Shown here in pieces: positions 1 through 8,798 of a stretch of 64,000 bases of DNA. The stretch lies in NCBI GenBank assembly GCA_963717635.1, contig OY970347.1, positions 744,001 to 808,000 on the forward strand. Reading direction: 5' to 3'. This DNA comes from JALZKA01 sp963717635. GTDB lineage: Bacteria > Actinomycetota > Thermoleophilia > Solirubrobacterales > 70-9. The position numbers were made by a program, and so were the translations under genes. Within the stretch, counting starts at the first letter, position 1. Each line of letters begins with the position of its first letter. The notes under the pieces were generated by a model, which did no database searches, was not told the DNA's origin, and worked only from the letters and a program-made list of their open reading frames with translations.

Positions 1-1
1 G

Positions 2-571
2 GAGGCGACGCGGGCGAGGCTGATCGCCGCGGGCCGCGCGCTGTTCGCGAAGCGCGGCTACGCCGACGTCGGGACCGAGCAGATCGTCCGGCGCGCGCAG
101 GTCACGCGCGGCGCGCTGTATCACCACTTCGACGACAAGCGCGACCTGTTTCGCGCCGTGCACGAGGCCCTGGAGGCCGAGGGCGTCGAGCGGATCGCCG
201 AGGCGCTCGCGGGGGCGGCCACCGATGACCCGGTCGAGGCTATGAAGGTCGCCGTGCGGGCGTTCCTTGACGGCGTCCTCGACCCGGGGCGCGCGCGGAT
301 CACCTTGATCGACGCTCCGTCCGTGCTGGGCTGGGCCGAGTGGCGCGAGATCGACGCGCGCTATGGCCTGGGCCTGGCCTCGGCGGCGCTCGAGGCGGCG
401 ATGGACGCCGGGCGCATCGAGCGCCGGCCGGTGGGGCCGCTTGCAGGGATGCTGGTCGCAGCGCTGGGCGAGGCGGGGATCATGGTCGCGACTGCCGACG
501 ATCCCGGCGCGGCGCGGATCGACGTAGAGGCCGCGCTCGAAGCGCTGATCGACGGCCTTAGCCGCGATTAG
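2..571 (+). CDS. TetR/AcrR family transcriptional regulator (5' truncated by window edge)
   Basis: The frame is open from base 2 to the TAG at 569-571, so the gene begins outside the window. The first ~50 residues form a TetR-type helix-turn-helix (TEQIVRRAQVTRGALYHHF, then D-K-R-D-L-F), which is the most conserved part of the family. The remaining ~135 residues are a helical, alanine-rich ligand-binding/dimerisation domain. TetR proteins bind operator DNA as dimers and usually repress until a small ligand binds. The ligand cannot be read from the sequence, and the likely target (upstream or divergent) is not visible. The family call is secure; the function beyond repression is unknown. Confidence 0.9.
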   Translation, partial: EATRARLIAAGRALFAKRGYADVGTEQIVRRAQVTRGALYHHFDDKRDLFRAVHEALEAEGVERIAEALAGAATDDPVEAMKVAVRAFLDGVLDPGRARITLIDAPSVLGWAEWREIDARYGLGLASAALEAAMDAGRIERRPVGPLAGMLVAALGEAGIMVATADDPGAARIDVEAALEALIDGLSRD

Positions 572-582
572 CCTGAGCTGCC

Positions 583-734
583 ATGGACCTGGCAGAGCAC
601 GTCGCTACGTGGACAACGTCTGGAACCTGGTCCAGACGGCGTTCCGGCCCGCGACGGCACTCGCCGGCCACCTGGTCACGGCCGGCGGCGTCAATGCCCA
701 CCGCCGCGGGAATGAGCTGGCGCGCCTGCGGTAG
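583..734 (+). pseudogene. Possible frameshifted or decayed small ORF
   Basis: From a GTG at 609 to the TAG at 732-734 there is a 41-codon frame (starting VDNVWNLVQTAFRP) whose third codon positions are almost all G or C, as in real genes here. Upstream, that codon bias moves to another frame beginning at ATG 583 (MDLAEHV). One indel near 603-607 would join the two into a ~50-residue protein. No clear ribosome binding site is present and I recognise no family. It may be a gene remnant, a real micro-protein starting at 609, or a sequencing frameshift. Confidence 0.3.
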
Positions 735-738
735 GGAA

Positions 739-744
739 TACGCT
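739..744 (+). promoter_or_regulatory. Leaderless-type -10 element
   Basis: TACGCT ends 8 bases before the ATG at 753. This places the expected transcription start at or next to the start codon. No Shine-Dalgarno sequence lies between. Confidence 0.4.
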
Positions 745-752
745 GGGGACCG

Positions 753-989
753 ATGACCAGCGCCGACAAGCGGAGGGCGACGATCGCCAAGATCCGCGAG
801 CATTACGAGAAGCTCGGCATCACGCTCGACGAGCTCTCGGACCGCCAGATCGAGCTCGGGGTCCGCCAGCTCGCCCACGCCGCCCGCGAGGCCGGCATGA
901 CCGGCGAGGAGGCGACCGAGGCGATGCGCAAAGCGGTCGAATCGGCGCAGGCGAACGACGACTCGGGGGCGGACGCCGGGACCCCATGA
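753..989 (+). CDS. Small hypothetical protein, helical and charged
   Basis: This 78-residue soluble protein is rich in charged residues (KRRATIAKIREHYEKLG near the N-terminus) and is predicted to be mostly helical with an acidic C-terminal tail. There is no signal peptide or membrane segment. Codon use matches neighbouring genes (GC-rich third positions), which supports a real gene. It starts directly after a -10-like TACGCT, suggesting its own leaderless promoter. A strong hairpin follows the stop. I do not recognise the family and assign no function. Confidence 0.6.
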   Translation: MTSADKRRATIAKIREHYEKLGITLDELSDRQIELGVRQLAHAAREAGMTGEEATEAMRKAVESAQANDDSGADAGTP

Positions 990-995
990 TGTGCG

Positions 996-1038
996 AGAGG
1001 CGCCGCCTCGAGCGGCGCCTCTGAATCGCACTCGAGTG
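996..1038. terminator. Hairpin terminator between convergent genes
   Basis: A perfect 11-bp stem with a 5-base loop (arms 996-1006 and 1012-1022) is followed by a second palindrome, CACTCGAGTG (1029-1038), and then TTTT. It lies between a rightward small gene and a leftward SnoaL-like gene, so it can end transcription from both sides. Confidence 0.6.
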
Positions 1039-1052
1039 TTTTCGCGGCGGGG

Positions 1053-1472
1053 CTACGCCTGCGCCAGCTCGGGCAGGGCGCCGATCTGCTGGAGGAGGCT
1101 CATGGTGTCCACGAGCTCCCACTCTTCCTCGATCTTGCCGTCGCGGCAGCGGCTCATGGTGAGCCCGGTGAACTCGACGTCGCCGCCGGTGGGCGGCGTG
1201 CCCATCAGTTCCCCCTCGTGCCGGCCCCGGAGCGTGAACCGGGTCGCGACGTAGTCGCCCTCCGTGAACTGCTGGTCGATCGTGACCGTGAGGCCGGCGA
1301 GCGCCTCCCGGTAACCCTGGACCATCTCCGCGACGCCCTCTGGGCCGCGAGCCTCTTCCGGGTGTACGACGTAGTCCGAGCTCACGATTCCTCCGAGCGC
1401 GTCGAAGTTGCCTTTTGAGGCCTCCTCAAAGCAGTCCCTGACGGCCTTCTTGTTCTGGTCGCTGTCACTCAT
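1053..1472 (-). CDS. SnoaL-like/NTF2-fold protein (ester cyclase family)
   Basis: The 139-residue protein has the SnoaL-like pattern: an N-terminal helix (NKKAVRDCFEEASKGNFD), a Y-V-V-H-P segment, G-P-E-G-V-A-E-M, and a C-terminal strand pair ending in DGKIEEEWELVDTMSLLQQ-type sequence. Family members are small cone-shaped NTF2-fold proteins. Some cyclise polyketides; many are of unknown substrate. A good ribosome binding site (AAAGGAG) lies 6-12 bases upstream of the ATG. It stands alone between two hairpin/intergenic regions, so no substrate can be inferred from context. The fold is confident; the enzymatic role is not. Confidence 0.8.
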   Translation of the reverse strand: MSDSDQNKKAVRDCFEEASKGNFDALGGIVSSDYVVHPEEARGPEGVAEMVQGYREALAGLTVTIDQQFTEGDYVATRFTLRGRHEGELMGTPPTGGDVEFTGLTMSRCRDGKIEEEWELVDTMSLLQQIGALPELAQA

Positions 1473-1572
1473 CCGACTCTCCTTTGATCTGCGTGTCCGG
1501 ATCGCGGTTGGCGACCCGCACCAACGATCCCCCTCGCGGGCCGGGCGGGCATCGGCAGGACTACCTATTTCG

Positions 1573-3273
1573 CTACGGGTCTTGGCCTGCGCTCTGACGG
1601 ACCCCGTATGCGGCAGCCTCGGCGCGGCTGCGCAGGTCGAGCTTTGAGAGGATGCTGGCCACGTGGTGCTCCGCGGTGCGCACGCTGATGAAGAGCCGTT
1701 CCGCGATCTCGGCGTTGGACAGGCCTTCGACGAGCAGCGCGAGCACTTCGGTCTCGCGTTTGGTCAGGTCCCCGGCGCCTTTCGACCACGCCCGCCCAGG
1801 AGCGCCCAGCGTTCGCAGCAGCTCCGCCGCGGCGTCGCAATGGTGTGCGGCGCCGAGGCGCTCGAATCCCTCGAGCGCGAGACGCGCCTCGCGCACGGCA
1901 GCAGCGGGCTTGCCGGGTGCGAGCGCACGCGCCAGCTCGAGCCGGGAGAGGTCCGCGTCGAACGGCAGCTCGAGCCCGGCGAACCGCTCGACCGCGCTCT
2001 TCAGGTGGCCAATCGCGTCGCCGTGGCCGCGAGCGAGCGCCACCCGGCCAGCCGCCAGTTCAGCCAGCGCCTCGAGGCCGGGGCTCTCGCAGGCGGCCGC
2101 GAGCGCCGCGACACGCTCGAGCGTGGACCGAGCACCGGCCTCATCGCCGCGCGCGAGCTGAACCGCGACGAGGAGATCGAGGACCGAGCCGAAGGCCGGG
2201 TCGTCGTCGGCAGCCGCTTCCAGACACAGGCGCGCGAGCTCCTCCGCCAGCGGAAAGTCGCGGCGGCCGAGCGCGATCGCGGCCGCCGCCTCGCGAGCCA
2301 GCGGGTGCCATTCCAGGTTCTCCATGACTCGCTCCGCCTCCTCGAACCGGCCCTGGCGGACGCGGAGGTGCGCCAGCCGGATTAGCGGGAAGGCGCCGTC
2401 GGCGCGGTAGCCACGTTCGAATGTCTTGATCGCCGCCAGGAGCTCTGCCTCCGCCTCGTCCCAGCGCCCCAGCGCGATGAGGATCCCGCCGTAGTGGGTC
2501 CGGCACGTGGGGCGCACGAAGTCCGTCCAGATGACGTGGCGGTCGATCACCGCGATCCAGTCCTCTGCGCGGCGGACGTCGGTGGCGCGCTCGCATGCGC
2601 TCAGGAGCCGGCAGTAGATCTCGCCGATCGCTTTGTAATCGGCGATCTCGCCGCTGACGATGGCGGCCATCGCCTCGTCGAGCAGCTTCATACCCGCCTC
2701 GATCCGCCCCAGAGCGACGTGGGACTCGCCGAGGAGGGCATTCGCCTCGAACTCGAGGACGGTGTCCCCGAAGCGCCGGGCGATGGCCAGCGCGGAGGCC
2801 GCCACCTGCATCCGCTCCTCTGGGCTGCGCGAGAAGGGCGCGCGGTCAAGGATGAGCCAGCCGTGCGCGGCGCACTCCTCGACCCCCTCGAGCAGGCTCT
2901 CGGCTCGTGCCATCCAGCCGCTCGCGACAGCGTAGTTCCCGTGATAGGTCGCGTACATGAAGCCCAGCCAGCGCGCCATGGCCGAAGCCTCTTCGCGCTG
3001 ATCGCGCTCCCGATAGGCGGCGAGGGCGGCCTCCTTGAGCTCGATGGCCCGGTCGTACTCGCCCTCGAGATTCGCGACCTCGCTCAGCCCCTCCAGGGCC
3101 TCGGCGACGCGGTCCTGCTCGCGGGCCGCCTCGAAGCCCGCACGGGCCCGCGGCAGGTCCGCTTGTGCAAGGGCCTCGCGGGCCTCGCACAGGAGCTGTT
3201 CAGTCGAACAGCTCGTACCCGTACTCGCCGCGCTTGTAGGCGAGCTTGGCGATCGCCTGCATGCGGTCATCAT
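1573..3273 (-). CDS. LuxR-family regulator with large helical-repeat N-terminal region
   Basis: The last ~60 residues are a LuxR/GerE helix-turn-helix ([12 protein letters not shown], then [20 protein letters not shown] and A-S-I-L-S-K-L). The preceding ~480 residues are alanine/leucine-rich helix pairs of TPR type, as in large LuxR or LAL-like regulators that lack a P-loop; I see no Walker A. The start is uncertain. The only in-frame ATGs (3273, 3270) lie inside the acyl-CoA dehydrogenase gene, overlapping it by about 70 bases, while homology-like sequence begins only at about 3205 ([11 protein letters not shown]). It probably shares a transcript with the upstream lhgO/acyl-CoA dehydrogenase genes and may control them. 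Confidence 0.85.
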   Translation of the reverse strand: MMTACRRSPSSPTSAASTGTSCSTEQLLCEAREALAQADLPRARAGFEAAREQDRVAEALEGLSEVANLEGEYDRAIELKEAALAAYRERDQREEASAMARWLGFMYATYHGNYAVASGWMARAESLLEGVEECAAHGWLILDRAPFSRSPEERMQVAASALAIARRFGDTVLEFEANALLGESHVALGRIEAGMKLLDEAMAAIVSGEIADYKAIGEIYCRLLSACERATDVRRAEDWIAVIDRHVIWTDFVRPTCRTHYGGILIALGRWDEAEAELLAAIKTFERGYRADGAFPLIRLAHLRVRQGRFEEAERVMENLEWHPLAREAAAAIALGRRDFPLAEELARLCLEAAADDDPAFGSVLDLLVAVQLARGDEAGARSTLERVAALAAACESPGLEALAELAAGRVALARGHGDAIGHLKSAVERFAGLELPFDADLSRLELARALAPGKPAAAVREARLALEGFERLGAAHHCDAAAELLRTLGAPGRAWSKGAGDLTKRETEVLALLVEGLSNAEIAERLFISVRTAEHHVASILSKLDLRSRAEAAAYGVRQSAGQDP

Positions 3274-4978
3274 CGTTCGACTCGATCTGGCGGAAGTTGG
3301 AACGGACGCGCCGCGCGGCCCGCTCGCAGAACGTCTCCGCGATAAAGCGCTCCTGGCCCGAGGGCTCGAGGCCCTGGTCCTCGAAGATCGCCGTGGCTCG
3401 CGAGAGCACGGCGACCTGGGCGTAGATGTCCGAGATCGCGTCCGCCAGCCTTTTTTGGTGGAACTGCCGGTGCATGATCTCCTTGCGGTGCTCGCGCAGC
3501 AGCCCCTCGGTCAGCGAGCGCAGCTCCTTGACCTGCTCCGACACCGCATCGGCGTGCTTCGACAGCTCCGGGTGGGCCCTGGTGATCTTGTCGGGGCGGA
3601 CCTCGGAACGGATCCTGCCCGCGACGTAGTCGGCCAATACTCCGATCGAGCGGATCGGGTCCGAGAGGCCGATGTCGCCGAGGCCTGACAGCTTCTCGCC
3701 CACCGGCTTGACCCCGGTCAGGGCGATGAACGCCCTCATCACGTCGTTGGCGCCCTCGAAGATCGGGAAGATCCGGATGTCACGCAGGATCTTCTCGAGC
3801 GGGTTGTCCTTCATGTAGGCCGCTCCGCCGTGGAGCTGGAAGGCGCGGTTCGCCGCATACCAGAGGAACTCCGTGCCCGAGACCTTGCAGATCGCCGACT
3901 CGAGCGAGTAGTCCTCGACGCCGGCGTCCACCAGGCCGCACGTCAGGTAGGCCATCGACTCGAGCCCGAACAGGTAGGAGACCAGCCAGCCGATCTTGTC
4001 TTGGACGAGCTCGAAGTCGGCCAGCGGCTGCCCGAACTGCTGCCGCTCGGCGACATGGTCGATCGCCATGTCGAGGACGGCCTTGGCACCGCCGACGGAT
4101 CCCGTTCCCAGGCCGATGCGGCCGTTGTTCAGCACCGACATCGCGATCTTGAAGCCCTCGCCCGGCTCGCCGAGGACGTTCTCGGCCGGGACACGCACGT
4201 CGCTGAAATGGAGCCGGCGGAGGTCGTTGGCCCGGAGGCCCATCGTGTCGAAGCGCTCCCCGACCTCGAAGCCCTTCATCCCCTGCTCCAGGATCAGGGC
4301 GATGTGGCGGTCCTTGCCGTCCACCTCACAGCGGGCGAACGCCGTGAAGACCGAGCCCTTGGAGCCGTTGCCGATGTAGCGCTTGTCGCCATTGAGGACG
4401 TACGAGCCGTCGGGTTGGAGCACTGCCCGCGACTCGATGTTCCAGGCGTCAGAGCCGGCGCTCGGCTCGGTCAGGGCATAGCCGGCGAGCTTGCGGCCGC
4501 TCGCCAGGTCGGGCAGGAACCGCTCCTTCTGCTCGTCGGAGCCGAACATCGAGATGCCCTTGAACCCGATCGACTGGTGGACGCCGAGGATGATCGCCAG
4601 GGTCGCGTCGATCTGGGCGAAGGTCTCGAAGACGCGAGCGTAGCCCGTCTGCGAGAGGCCCTGGCCGCCGTACCTTTGGTCGACGTAGAGTCCGCAGAGC
4701 CCGGCCTCGCCGAGCGCCTTGATCGTCTTGTCGCCGATCCAACGCTCCTCCTCGGCCTTGCGGTGGTCGACGCCCCCCGCGATCTCGTGCGCTGAGGCGA
4801 TCAGGGCCTTCACCTTTGCCTGCTCCTCGGCCTTCGGCTTCGGATAGGGAAAGACCATGTCCTCGTGGATCTCGCCCATGAAGAGCGACTTCGCGAACGA
4901 GGAAACCGAGCCCTCGGGCCGGTCCTGGATTTCGGCTTCGGAGGCGGCTTGCGCCTGGGGCTCTGAGGCGGCTTCCAT
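3200..4978 (-). CDS. Acyl-CoA dehydrogenase, long/very-long-chain (VLCAD/ACAD9-like) type
   Basis: This is a ~592-residue FAD flavoprotein, longer than the usual ~380-residue acyl-CoA dehydrogenases because it has a C-terminal helical extension as in VLCAD. Visible are the central FAD/substrate motif ([11 protein letters not shown]), the [11 protein letters not shown] segment, the R-Q-Q-F-G-Q-P-L segment and, near residue 420, F-E-G-A-N-D-V. In this family the Glu of that motif is the catalytic base that starts alpha,beta-dehydrogenation of acyl-CoA. I chose ATG 4978 because it lies 10 bases after the lhgO stop; an upstream in-frame start at 5005 would overlap lhgO. Electrons would pass to ETF, which is not in the window. 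Confidence 0.9.
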   Translation of the reverse strand: MEAASEPQAQAASEAEIQDRPEGSVSSFAKSLFMGEIHEDMVFPYPKPKAEEQAKVKALIASAHEIAGGVDHRKAEEERWIGDKTIKALGEAGLCGLYVDQRYGGQGLSQTGYARVFETFAQIDATLAIILGVHQSIGFKGISMFGSDEQKERFLPDLASGRKLAGYALTEPSAGSDAWNIESRAVLQPDGSYVLNGDKRYIGNGSKGSVFTAFARCEVDGKDRHIALILEQGMKGFEVGERFDTMGLRANDLRRLHFSDVRVPAENVLGEPGEGFKIAMSVLNNGRIGLGTGSVGGAKAVLDMAIDHVAERQQFGQPLADFELVQDKIGWLVSYLFGLESMAYLTCGLVDAGVEDYSLESAICKVSGTEFLWYAANRAFQLHGGAAYMKDNPLEKILRDIRIFPIFEGANDVMRAFIALTGVKPVGEKLSGLGDIGLSDPIRSIGVLADYVAGRIRSEVRPDKITRAHPELSKHADAVSEQVKELRSLTEGLLREHRKEIMHRQFHQKRLADAISDIYAQVAVLSRATAIFEDQGLEPSGQERFIAETFCERAARRVRSNFRQIESNDDDRMQAIAKLAYKRGEYGYELFD

Positions 4979-4988
4979 GAGTCGCACC

Positions 4989-6197
4989 CTACAACCAGCC
5001 CTCAACCTCGTCCGCGATCAGGCGGGCGATCGCGAGGGACGCGGTTGCGGCGGGTGAGGGAGCGTTTCGCACGTGCACGCTGCGGCCAACGCGCGAGACC
5101 ACGAAGTCGTCGACCAGGGACCCGTCGCGCGCAACCGCCTGCGCCCGCGTGCCCGTCGGTCCCGGCATGAAGTCATCGCGGCCGAGGGCCGGCAGGAACC
5201 GGCTGGCAGCGGCCACCAGCGCGCCTGGTTGGAGAGCGTGACGCAGCTCCGCGATGCCGGCGCGCCAATGGCGGCGGGCGAGCCGCCAGGTGCCGGGCCA
5301 GGCGAGCGCCCCGGCGATCAGCGCCGTGGGCCCCAGCAAGACCTCGCCGTCGTGGCGGCGGGTCAGATGCGCACCCAGGAACGGCAGGGCCGGGTCGGGC
5401 ACCGGATAGATGCTCGCGTGAACGAGCGCCGCTCGTTCCGGGCGCAGGCGCAGGTAGGCGCCGCGAACGGGCACGATCCGTGGTTCCGCCGGGGCGCCTG
5501 CGGCGACCGCGAGGCGATCGGCCCAGCCGCCCGCGCAGCCGACCAGGGCAGACGCCTTGGTCGTGCCCAGCCGGTGCTCGACCCGCACGCCCGGCTGGTC
5601 GTGGTGGATGGCGCGGACTTCGCACTCGAGAGCCACGGTGCCGGCGCCGGCTTCGACGTCGCCTGCGAACGAGGCGGCGACGCGACCGAAGTCGACCGTG
5701 CCGGTTCCGGGTGAGTGCATAGCGGCTACGCCCACGACGTGCGGCTCGACCTCGGCGATCTCGCCGGCGGCGAGTCGGCGCAACCCGTCGACCCCGTTGG
5801 CGAGCCCCCGCCGCTCGAGCTCGTCCAGGCGGGGCAGCTCGTCGTCGGCGGTGGCGACGATCAGCTTGCCGCCGCGGCGGGTCTCGATCCCGTGCTGGTC
5901 GCAGTAGGCATAGAGCTCGCGCGCGCCCTCCACGCACAGCCGCGCCTTCAGCGATCGCGGTTCGTAGTAGATGCCGGCGTGCACGACGCCGCTGGTGTTG
6001 CCGGTCTGTTGCGCTGCGATTCGCGATTCCCGTTCGAGCACGGCCACCCGCAGGCCGTCGTGGCGCAGCGCGAGCTCCCGGGCGGTCGCGAGCCCGACGA
6101 TGCCGGCGCCGACGACGACGACGTCGCACTCTGCGGGGGGATTGCTGCGTTCTACCTGCACCTTTCGGCCCGACCGTATGGCTAACGCGCGTCGCAT
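4989..6197 (-). CDS. lhgO: L-2-hydroxyglutarate oxidase-type FAD oxidoreductase
   Basis: The 402-residue DAO-superfamily flavoenzyme has an N-terminal Rossmann motif (CDVVVVGAGIVGLATAREL, followed by the acidic end of beta-2 in V-L-E-R-E). It also has the LhgO hallmark Q-Q-T-G-N-T-S-G-V-V-H-A-G-I-Y-Y, with the family histidine and the S-L-K-A-R-L-C-V-E-G helix. These motifs are typical of LhgO/L2HGDH, which oxidises L-2-hydroxyglutarate to 2-oxoglutarate. The start may be ATG 6197 or GTG 6161; the second leaves more room for a promoter shared with the divergent peptidase gene at 6252. It is the first gene of a leftward operon with an acyl-CoA dehydrogenase and a LuxR regulator. Confidence 0.85.
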   Translation of the reverse strand: MRRALAIRSGRKVQVERSNPPAECDVVVVGAGIVGLATARELALRHDGLRVAVLERESRIAAQQTGNTSGVVHAGIYYEPRSLKARLCVEGARELYAYCDQHGIETRRGGKLIVATADDELPRLDELERRGLANGVDGLRRLAAGEIAEVEPHVVGVAAMHSPGTGTVDFGRVAASFAGDVEAGAGTVALECEVRAIHHDQPGVRVEHRLGTTKASALVGCAGGWADRLAVAAGAPAEPRIVPVRGAYLRLRPERAALVHASIYPVPDPALPFLGAHLTRRHDGEVLLGPTALIAGALAWPGTWRLARRHWRAGIAELRHALQPGALVAAASRFLPALGRDDFMPGPTGTRAQAVARDGSLVDDFVVSRVGRSVHVRNAPSPAATASLAIARLIADEVEGWL

Positions 6198-6239
6198 GAG
6201 TTTCTACATCGGGACATGTCGCCGGGGCGCCACCAGCGC

Positions 6240-6245
6240 GATAGT
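6240..6245 (+). promoter_or_regulatory. Leaderless-type -10 element
   Basis: GATAGT ends 6 bases before ATG 6252. It supports choosing that ATG rather than the in-frame ATG at 6216. Confidence 0.4.
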
Positions 6246-6251
6246 GACGGC

Positions 6252-7019
6252 ATGGACGTGCGGCGCCAGATCGTTGCGTTCGGCGGCGGCGGCTTCTCGA
6301 TGGAGGCCGGCAATCCGCTGCTGGACGACTACGTGCTCTCGCTGACCGGCGTGAAACGCCCGCGGGTTTGCTTCCTCGCGACGGCCAGCGGCGACGCCGA
6401 CGATTACGTCGTCCGCTTCTACCGCGAGTTCGCCGGTGGCCGAGCCGAGGCATCGCACCTGGGCCTGTTCCGGCGGCGGCGCGGAATCGCCGACGTGCGC
6501 AGGCACCTGCTGGAGCAGGACCTGATCTACGTCGGCGGCGGCAGCCTGGTCAGCTTGCTGGGGGTTTGGCGCGCGCACGGGATCGACGAGATCCTGCGCG
6601 AGGCCTGGGAGGCCGGGATCGTTCTCTGCGGCCTCAGCGCCGGCGCGCTGTGCTGGTTCTCCCACTCGCTGAGCGCGTACTACGGGAGCCCGGAGCTGGT
6701 TGACGGCCTCGCGCTGCTGCCGTGGAGCTTTACCGCCCACTACGACTCCGAGCCCGAGCGCCGCACCGAGTACCACCGCATGCTGGATCGCGGCGTGCCG
6801 TCGGGCTATGCCGCCGACGACGGCGCCGCCCTGCACTTCGTCGGCCGCGGCTTGCATCGCGTGGTCGGATCTCGGCCCGGGGTGGCGGGCTACGCCCTGC
6901 ACCGCGGGCCGGCCGAGGTGGTCGAGGAACGCCTCGACGCGGACTACCTCGGCGACGTCGACTCGGGTGATCCCGACTCTGTGCGCCCGCGCCTGTCGCT
7001 CGCCCCGGCCGCCGCCTAG
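6252..7019 (+). CDS. Peptidase S51 family (dipeptidase E-like), copy 1
   Basis: The 255-residue protein has a class I amidotransferase-like S51 fold. The nucleophile elbow is G-L-S-A-G-A-L-C-W (Ser129) and a conserved His follows in F-T-A-H-Y-D (about residue 163). The YVGGGSL turn precedes the nucleophile. S51 enzymes include aspartyl dipeptidase PepE and cyanophycinase. The short length and absence of a signal peptide favour a cytoplasmic PepE-like dipeptidase over cyanophycinase. It is followed without a gap (TAG, then ATG) by a paralogue, so the two likely arose by tandem duplication and are co-translated. The in-frame upstream ATG (6216) gives a poorly conserved 12-residue extension. Confidence 0.85.
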   Translation: MDVRRQIVAFGGGGFSMEAGNPLLDDYVLSLTGVKRPRVCFLATASGDADDYVVRFYREFAGGRAEASHLGLFRRRRGIADVRRHLLEQDLIYVGGGSLVSLLGVWRAHGIDEILREAWEAGIVLCGLSAGALCWFSHSLSAYYGSPELVDGLALLPWSFTAHYDSEPERRTEYHRMLDRGVPSGYAADDGAALHFVGRGLHRVVGSRPGVAGYALHRGPAEVVEERLDADYLGDVDSGDPDSVRPRLSLAPAAA

Positions 7020-7793
7020 ATGACGACCCCACGAATCGTCGCGCTCGGTGGCCACGAGTTCCGGGCAAGACCCGGGGAGCTGGCGGTCGTGCGCCATCTG
7101 CTGGGGCTGACGGGAGCCGAGCGCCCCCGTGTCTGCCTGCTGCCGACCGCGGGGGGCGATGCCCAGGACGGGATCACGAGCTTCCACGCTGCGCTTGAGC
7201 GATTCGACTGCGAGCCATCCCACCTCTCCCTGTTCCGGCTCGAGCGCGAGCGCACCGACCTGCGCCGCCACCTGCTCGAGCAGGACCTGATCTACGTCGC
7301 CGGCGGGTCGATGCTGAACCTGATCGCCATCTGGCGGGCGCACGGGATCGACCGCATCCTGGCCGAAGCCTGGCAACAGGGCATCGTGCTCGCCGGCCAG
7401 AGCGCGGGCGCGATGTGCTGGTTCGAGCTCGGGATCACCGCATCGTCGGGCAGGCCCCGTCCCGCGGGCGGCCTGGGCCTGCTGCCGGGCAGCCTGTCGG
7501 TCCACTACGGGCGGGACCCGCAGCGCCGCGAGGCCTATCTCGGCGAGATCGCCGGCGGGCTTCCGAACGGCTACGCGCTGGACGATGGCGCCGGCCTTTT
7601 GTTCGAGGGGACGCGGGCGGTCGAGGCATTCGCCGGCGCGCGCGGCGCCCGGGTCGTCCGGGTCGAGCGCGAGGGCCATCGCGTGCGCGAGCTGCCCCTG
7701 CGTCCGATCCCGCTGCACCAGGAGGTCCCGGCCGTGGATCCGGCGATCGCCGAGCGGCGCGCCCTCCGGCGCATGAAGGCGGCCGCCCGGTAG
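7020..7793 (+). CDS. Peptidase S51 family (dipeptidase E-like), copy 2
   Basis: The 257-residue paralogue of the preceding gene shares the R-R-H-L-L-E-Q-D-L-I-Y-V block, the GGS turn, the W-R-A-H-G-I-D helix, the nucleophile elbow G-Q-S-A-G-A-M-C-W and the downstream histidine in L-S-V-H-Y-G. The ATG is immediately after the TAG of copy 1. Catalytic residues are retained in both copies, so neither looks degenerate. Differences cluster in the C-terminal third, which could mean different peptide specificity or a heterodimer. The substrate is unknown. Confidence 0.85.
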   Translation: MTTPRIVALGGHEFRARPGELAVVRHLLGLTGAERPRVCLLPTAGGDAQDGITSFHAALERFDCEPSHLSLFRLERERTDLRRHLLEQDLIYVAGGSMLNLIAIWRAHGIDRILAEAWQQGIVLAGQSAGAMCWFELGITASSGRPRPAGGLGLLPGSLSVHYGRDPQRREAYLGEIAGGLPNGYALDDGAGLLFEGTRAVEAFAGARGARVVRVEREGHRVRELPLRPIPLHQEVPAVDPAIAERRALRRMKAAAR

Positions 7794-7806
7794 CGATCGC
7801 GATCCG

Positions 7807-7812
7807 TACGAT
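7807..7812 (+). promoter_or_regulatory. Leaderless-type -10 element
   Basis: TACGAT ends 6 bases before the GTG start at 7819 of the DNA ligase gene. Confidence 0.45.
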
Positions 7813-7818
7813 CGGCCG

Positions 7819-8778
7819 GTGGCGTTGCCGCTCAAGCCCCCGCTCAAACCCCAGCTGGCGCTGTCGCGCAAGGCGCTGCCCGAGGGCCAGGGGTGGGCCT
7901 ACGAACCGAAGTGGGACGGCTTCCGCGCTCTGGCCTTCGTCGATGGCGACGACGTGTACCTGCAGAGCCGCGGCGCCAAGCCGCTGCGCCGCTACTTCCC
8001 CGAGCTCGTCTTCCCCGCCGGGGAGTACGTGCTGGACGGCGAGTTGGTGATCCTCGGCTCCGACGGCGCCGAGGTCTTCGACGCCCTACAGAACCGACTG
8101 CACCCGGCCGAGTCGAGGGTGGCGATGCTCGCCGAGGAGACGCCGGCGGTGTTCCGGGCGTTCGACCTGCTGGCGATCGGCAAGGAGAAAGCCCTCGATG
8201 CGCCGCTGCGTGAGCGGCGCTCCGCGCTCGAGAAGCTCGTCGCCTCTTGGAAGCGCAAGCCCGGCAGCGTCGAGCTGACCCCGCTGACCGAGGACCCGGC
8301 CAAAGCGGAGCCGTGGCTCCAGGGCGGCGAGGGCGTGATTGCGAAGGAGCTGGAGGCGCCGTACCTGCCCGGCGAGCGCAAGGGCATGGTCAAGATCAAG
8401 CGCGTCCGGACCGCGGACCTGGTCGTTGCGGGCTGGCGTCCCGGCAAGGAGCCCGACACCGTCGGGTCGTTGATCCTGGGCGCGTATGACGGCAAGGACC
8501 TGAGGATCGTCGGCCACACATCGGGGCTCAAAGCGAAGGAGAAGCGTGAGCTGGTGGGATTCCTCGAGCCCTACGCGACCGGCGATCGCGGCTCGGCCGA
8601 CCCCAGCCGCTGGAACGCGGACCGCGATCTGGAGTGGATCGACCTGCGGCCAGAACTGGTCGTCGAGGTCACATTCGACCACGTCGCGAGCGGGCGCATC
8701 CGGCACGGGTCGAAGATCGTCCGCTGGCGCGACGACAAAAGGCCTCGCGACTGCAAATTCGACCAGCTCGAGCAGTAG
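7819..8778 (+). CDS. ATP-dependent DNA ligase (LigC-type)
   Basis: The 319-residue enzyme has the nucleotidyltransferase motif I E-P-K-W-D-G-F; Lys31 is the residue adenylated in this family. Motif III-like D-G-E-L-V-I, the F-R-A-F-D-L-L segment, motif IV E-G-V-I-A-K and motif V V-K-I-K-R-V-R are all in order, followed by an OB-fold. Size and layout match stand-alone LigC ligases of actinobacteria, which seal nicks and can take part in non-homologous end joining or base excision repair. The GTG start follows a -10-like TACGAT. The next gene, convergent and 20 bases away, is a LigD-type polymerase, which supports a repair role. No ku gene is in the window. Confidence 0.9.
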   Translation: MALPLKPPLKPQLALSRKALPEGQGWAYEPKWDGFRALAFVDGDDVYLQSRGAKPLRRYFPELVFPAGEYVLDGELVILGSDGAEVFDALQNRLHPAESRVAMLAEETPAVFRAFDLLAIGKEKALDAPLRERRSALEKLVASWKRKPGSVELTPLTEDPAKAEPWLQGGEGVIAKELEAPYLPGERKGMVKIKRVRTADLVVAGWRPGKEPDTVGSLILGAYDGKDLRIVGHTSGLKAKEKRELVGFLEPYATGDRGSADPSRWNADRDLEWIDLRPELVVEVTFDHVASGRIRHGSKIVRWRDDKRPRDCKFDQLEQ

Positions 8779-8798
8779 GTACGCGGACCCACGCGGCC

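Noticed and set aside
6252..7793. Cyanophycinases
   Set aside because: No signal peptide and no cyanophycin synthetase gene nearby; the short length fits PepE-like S51 peptidases.
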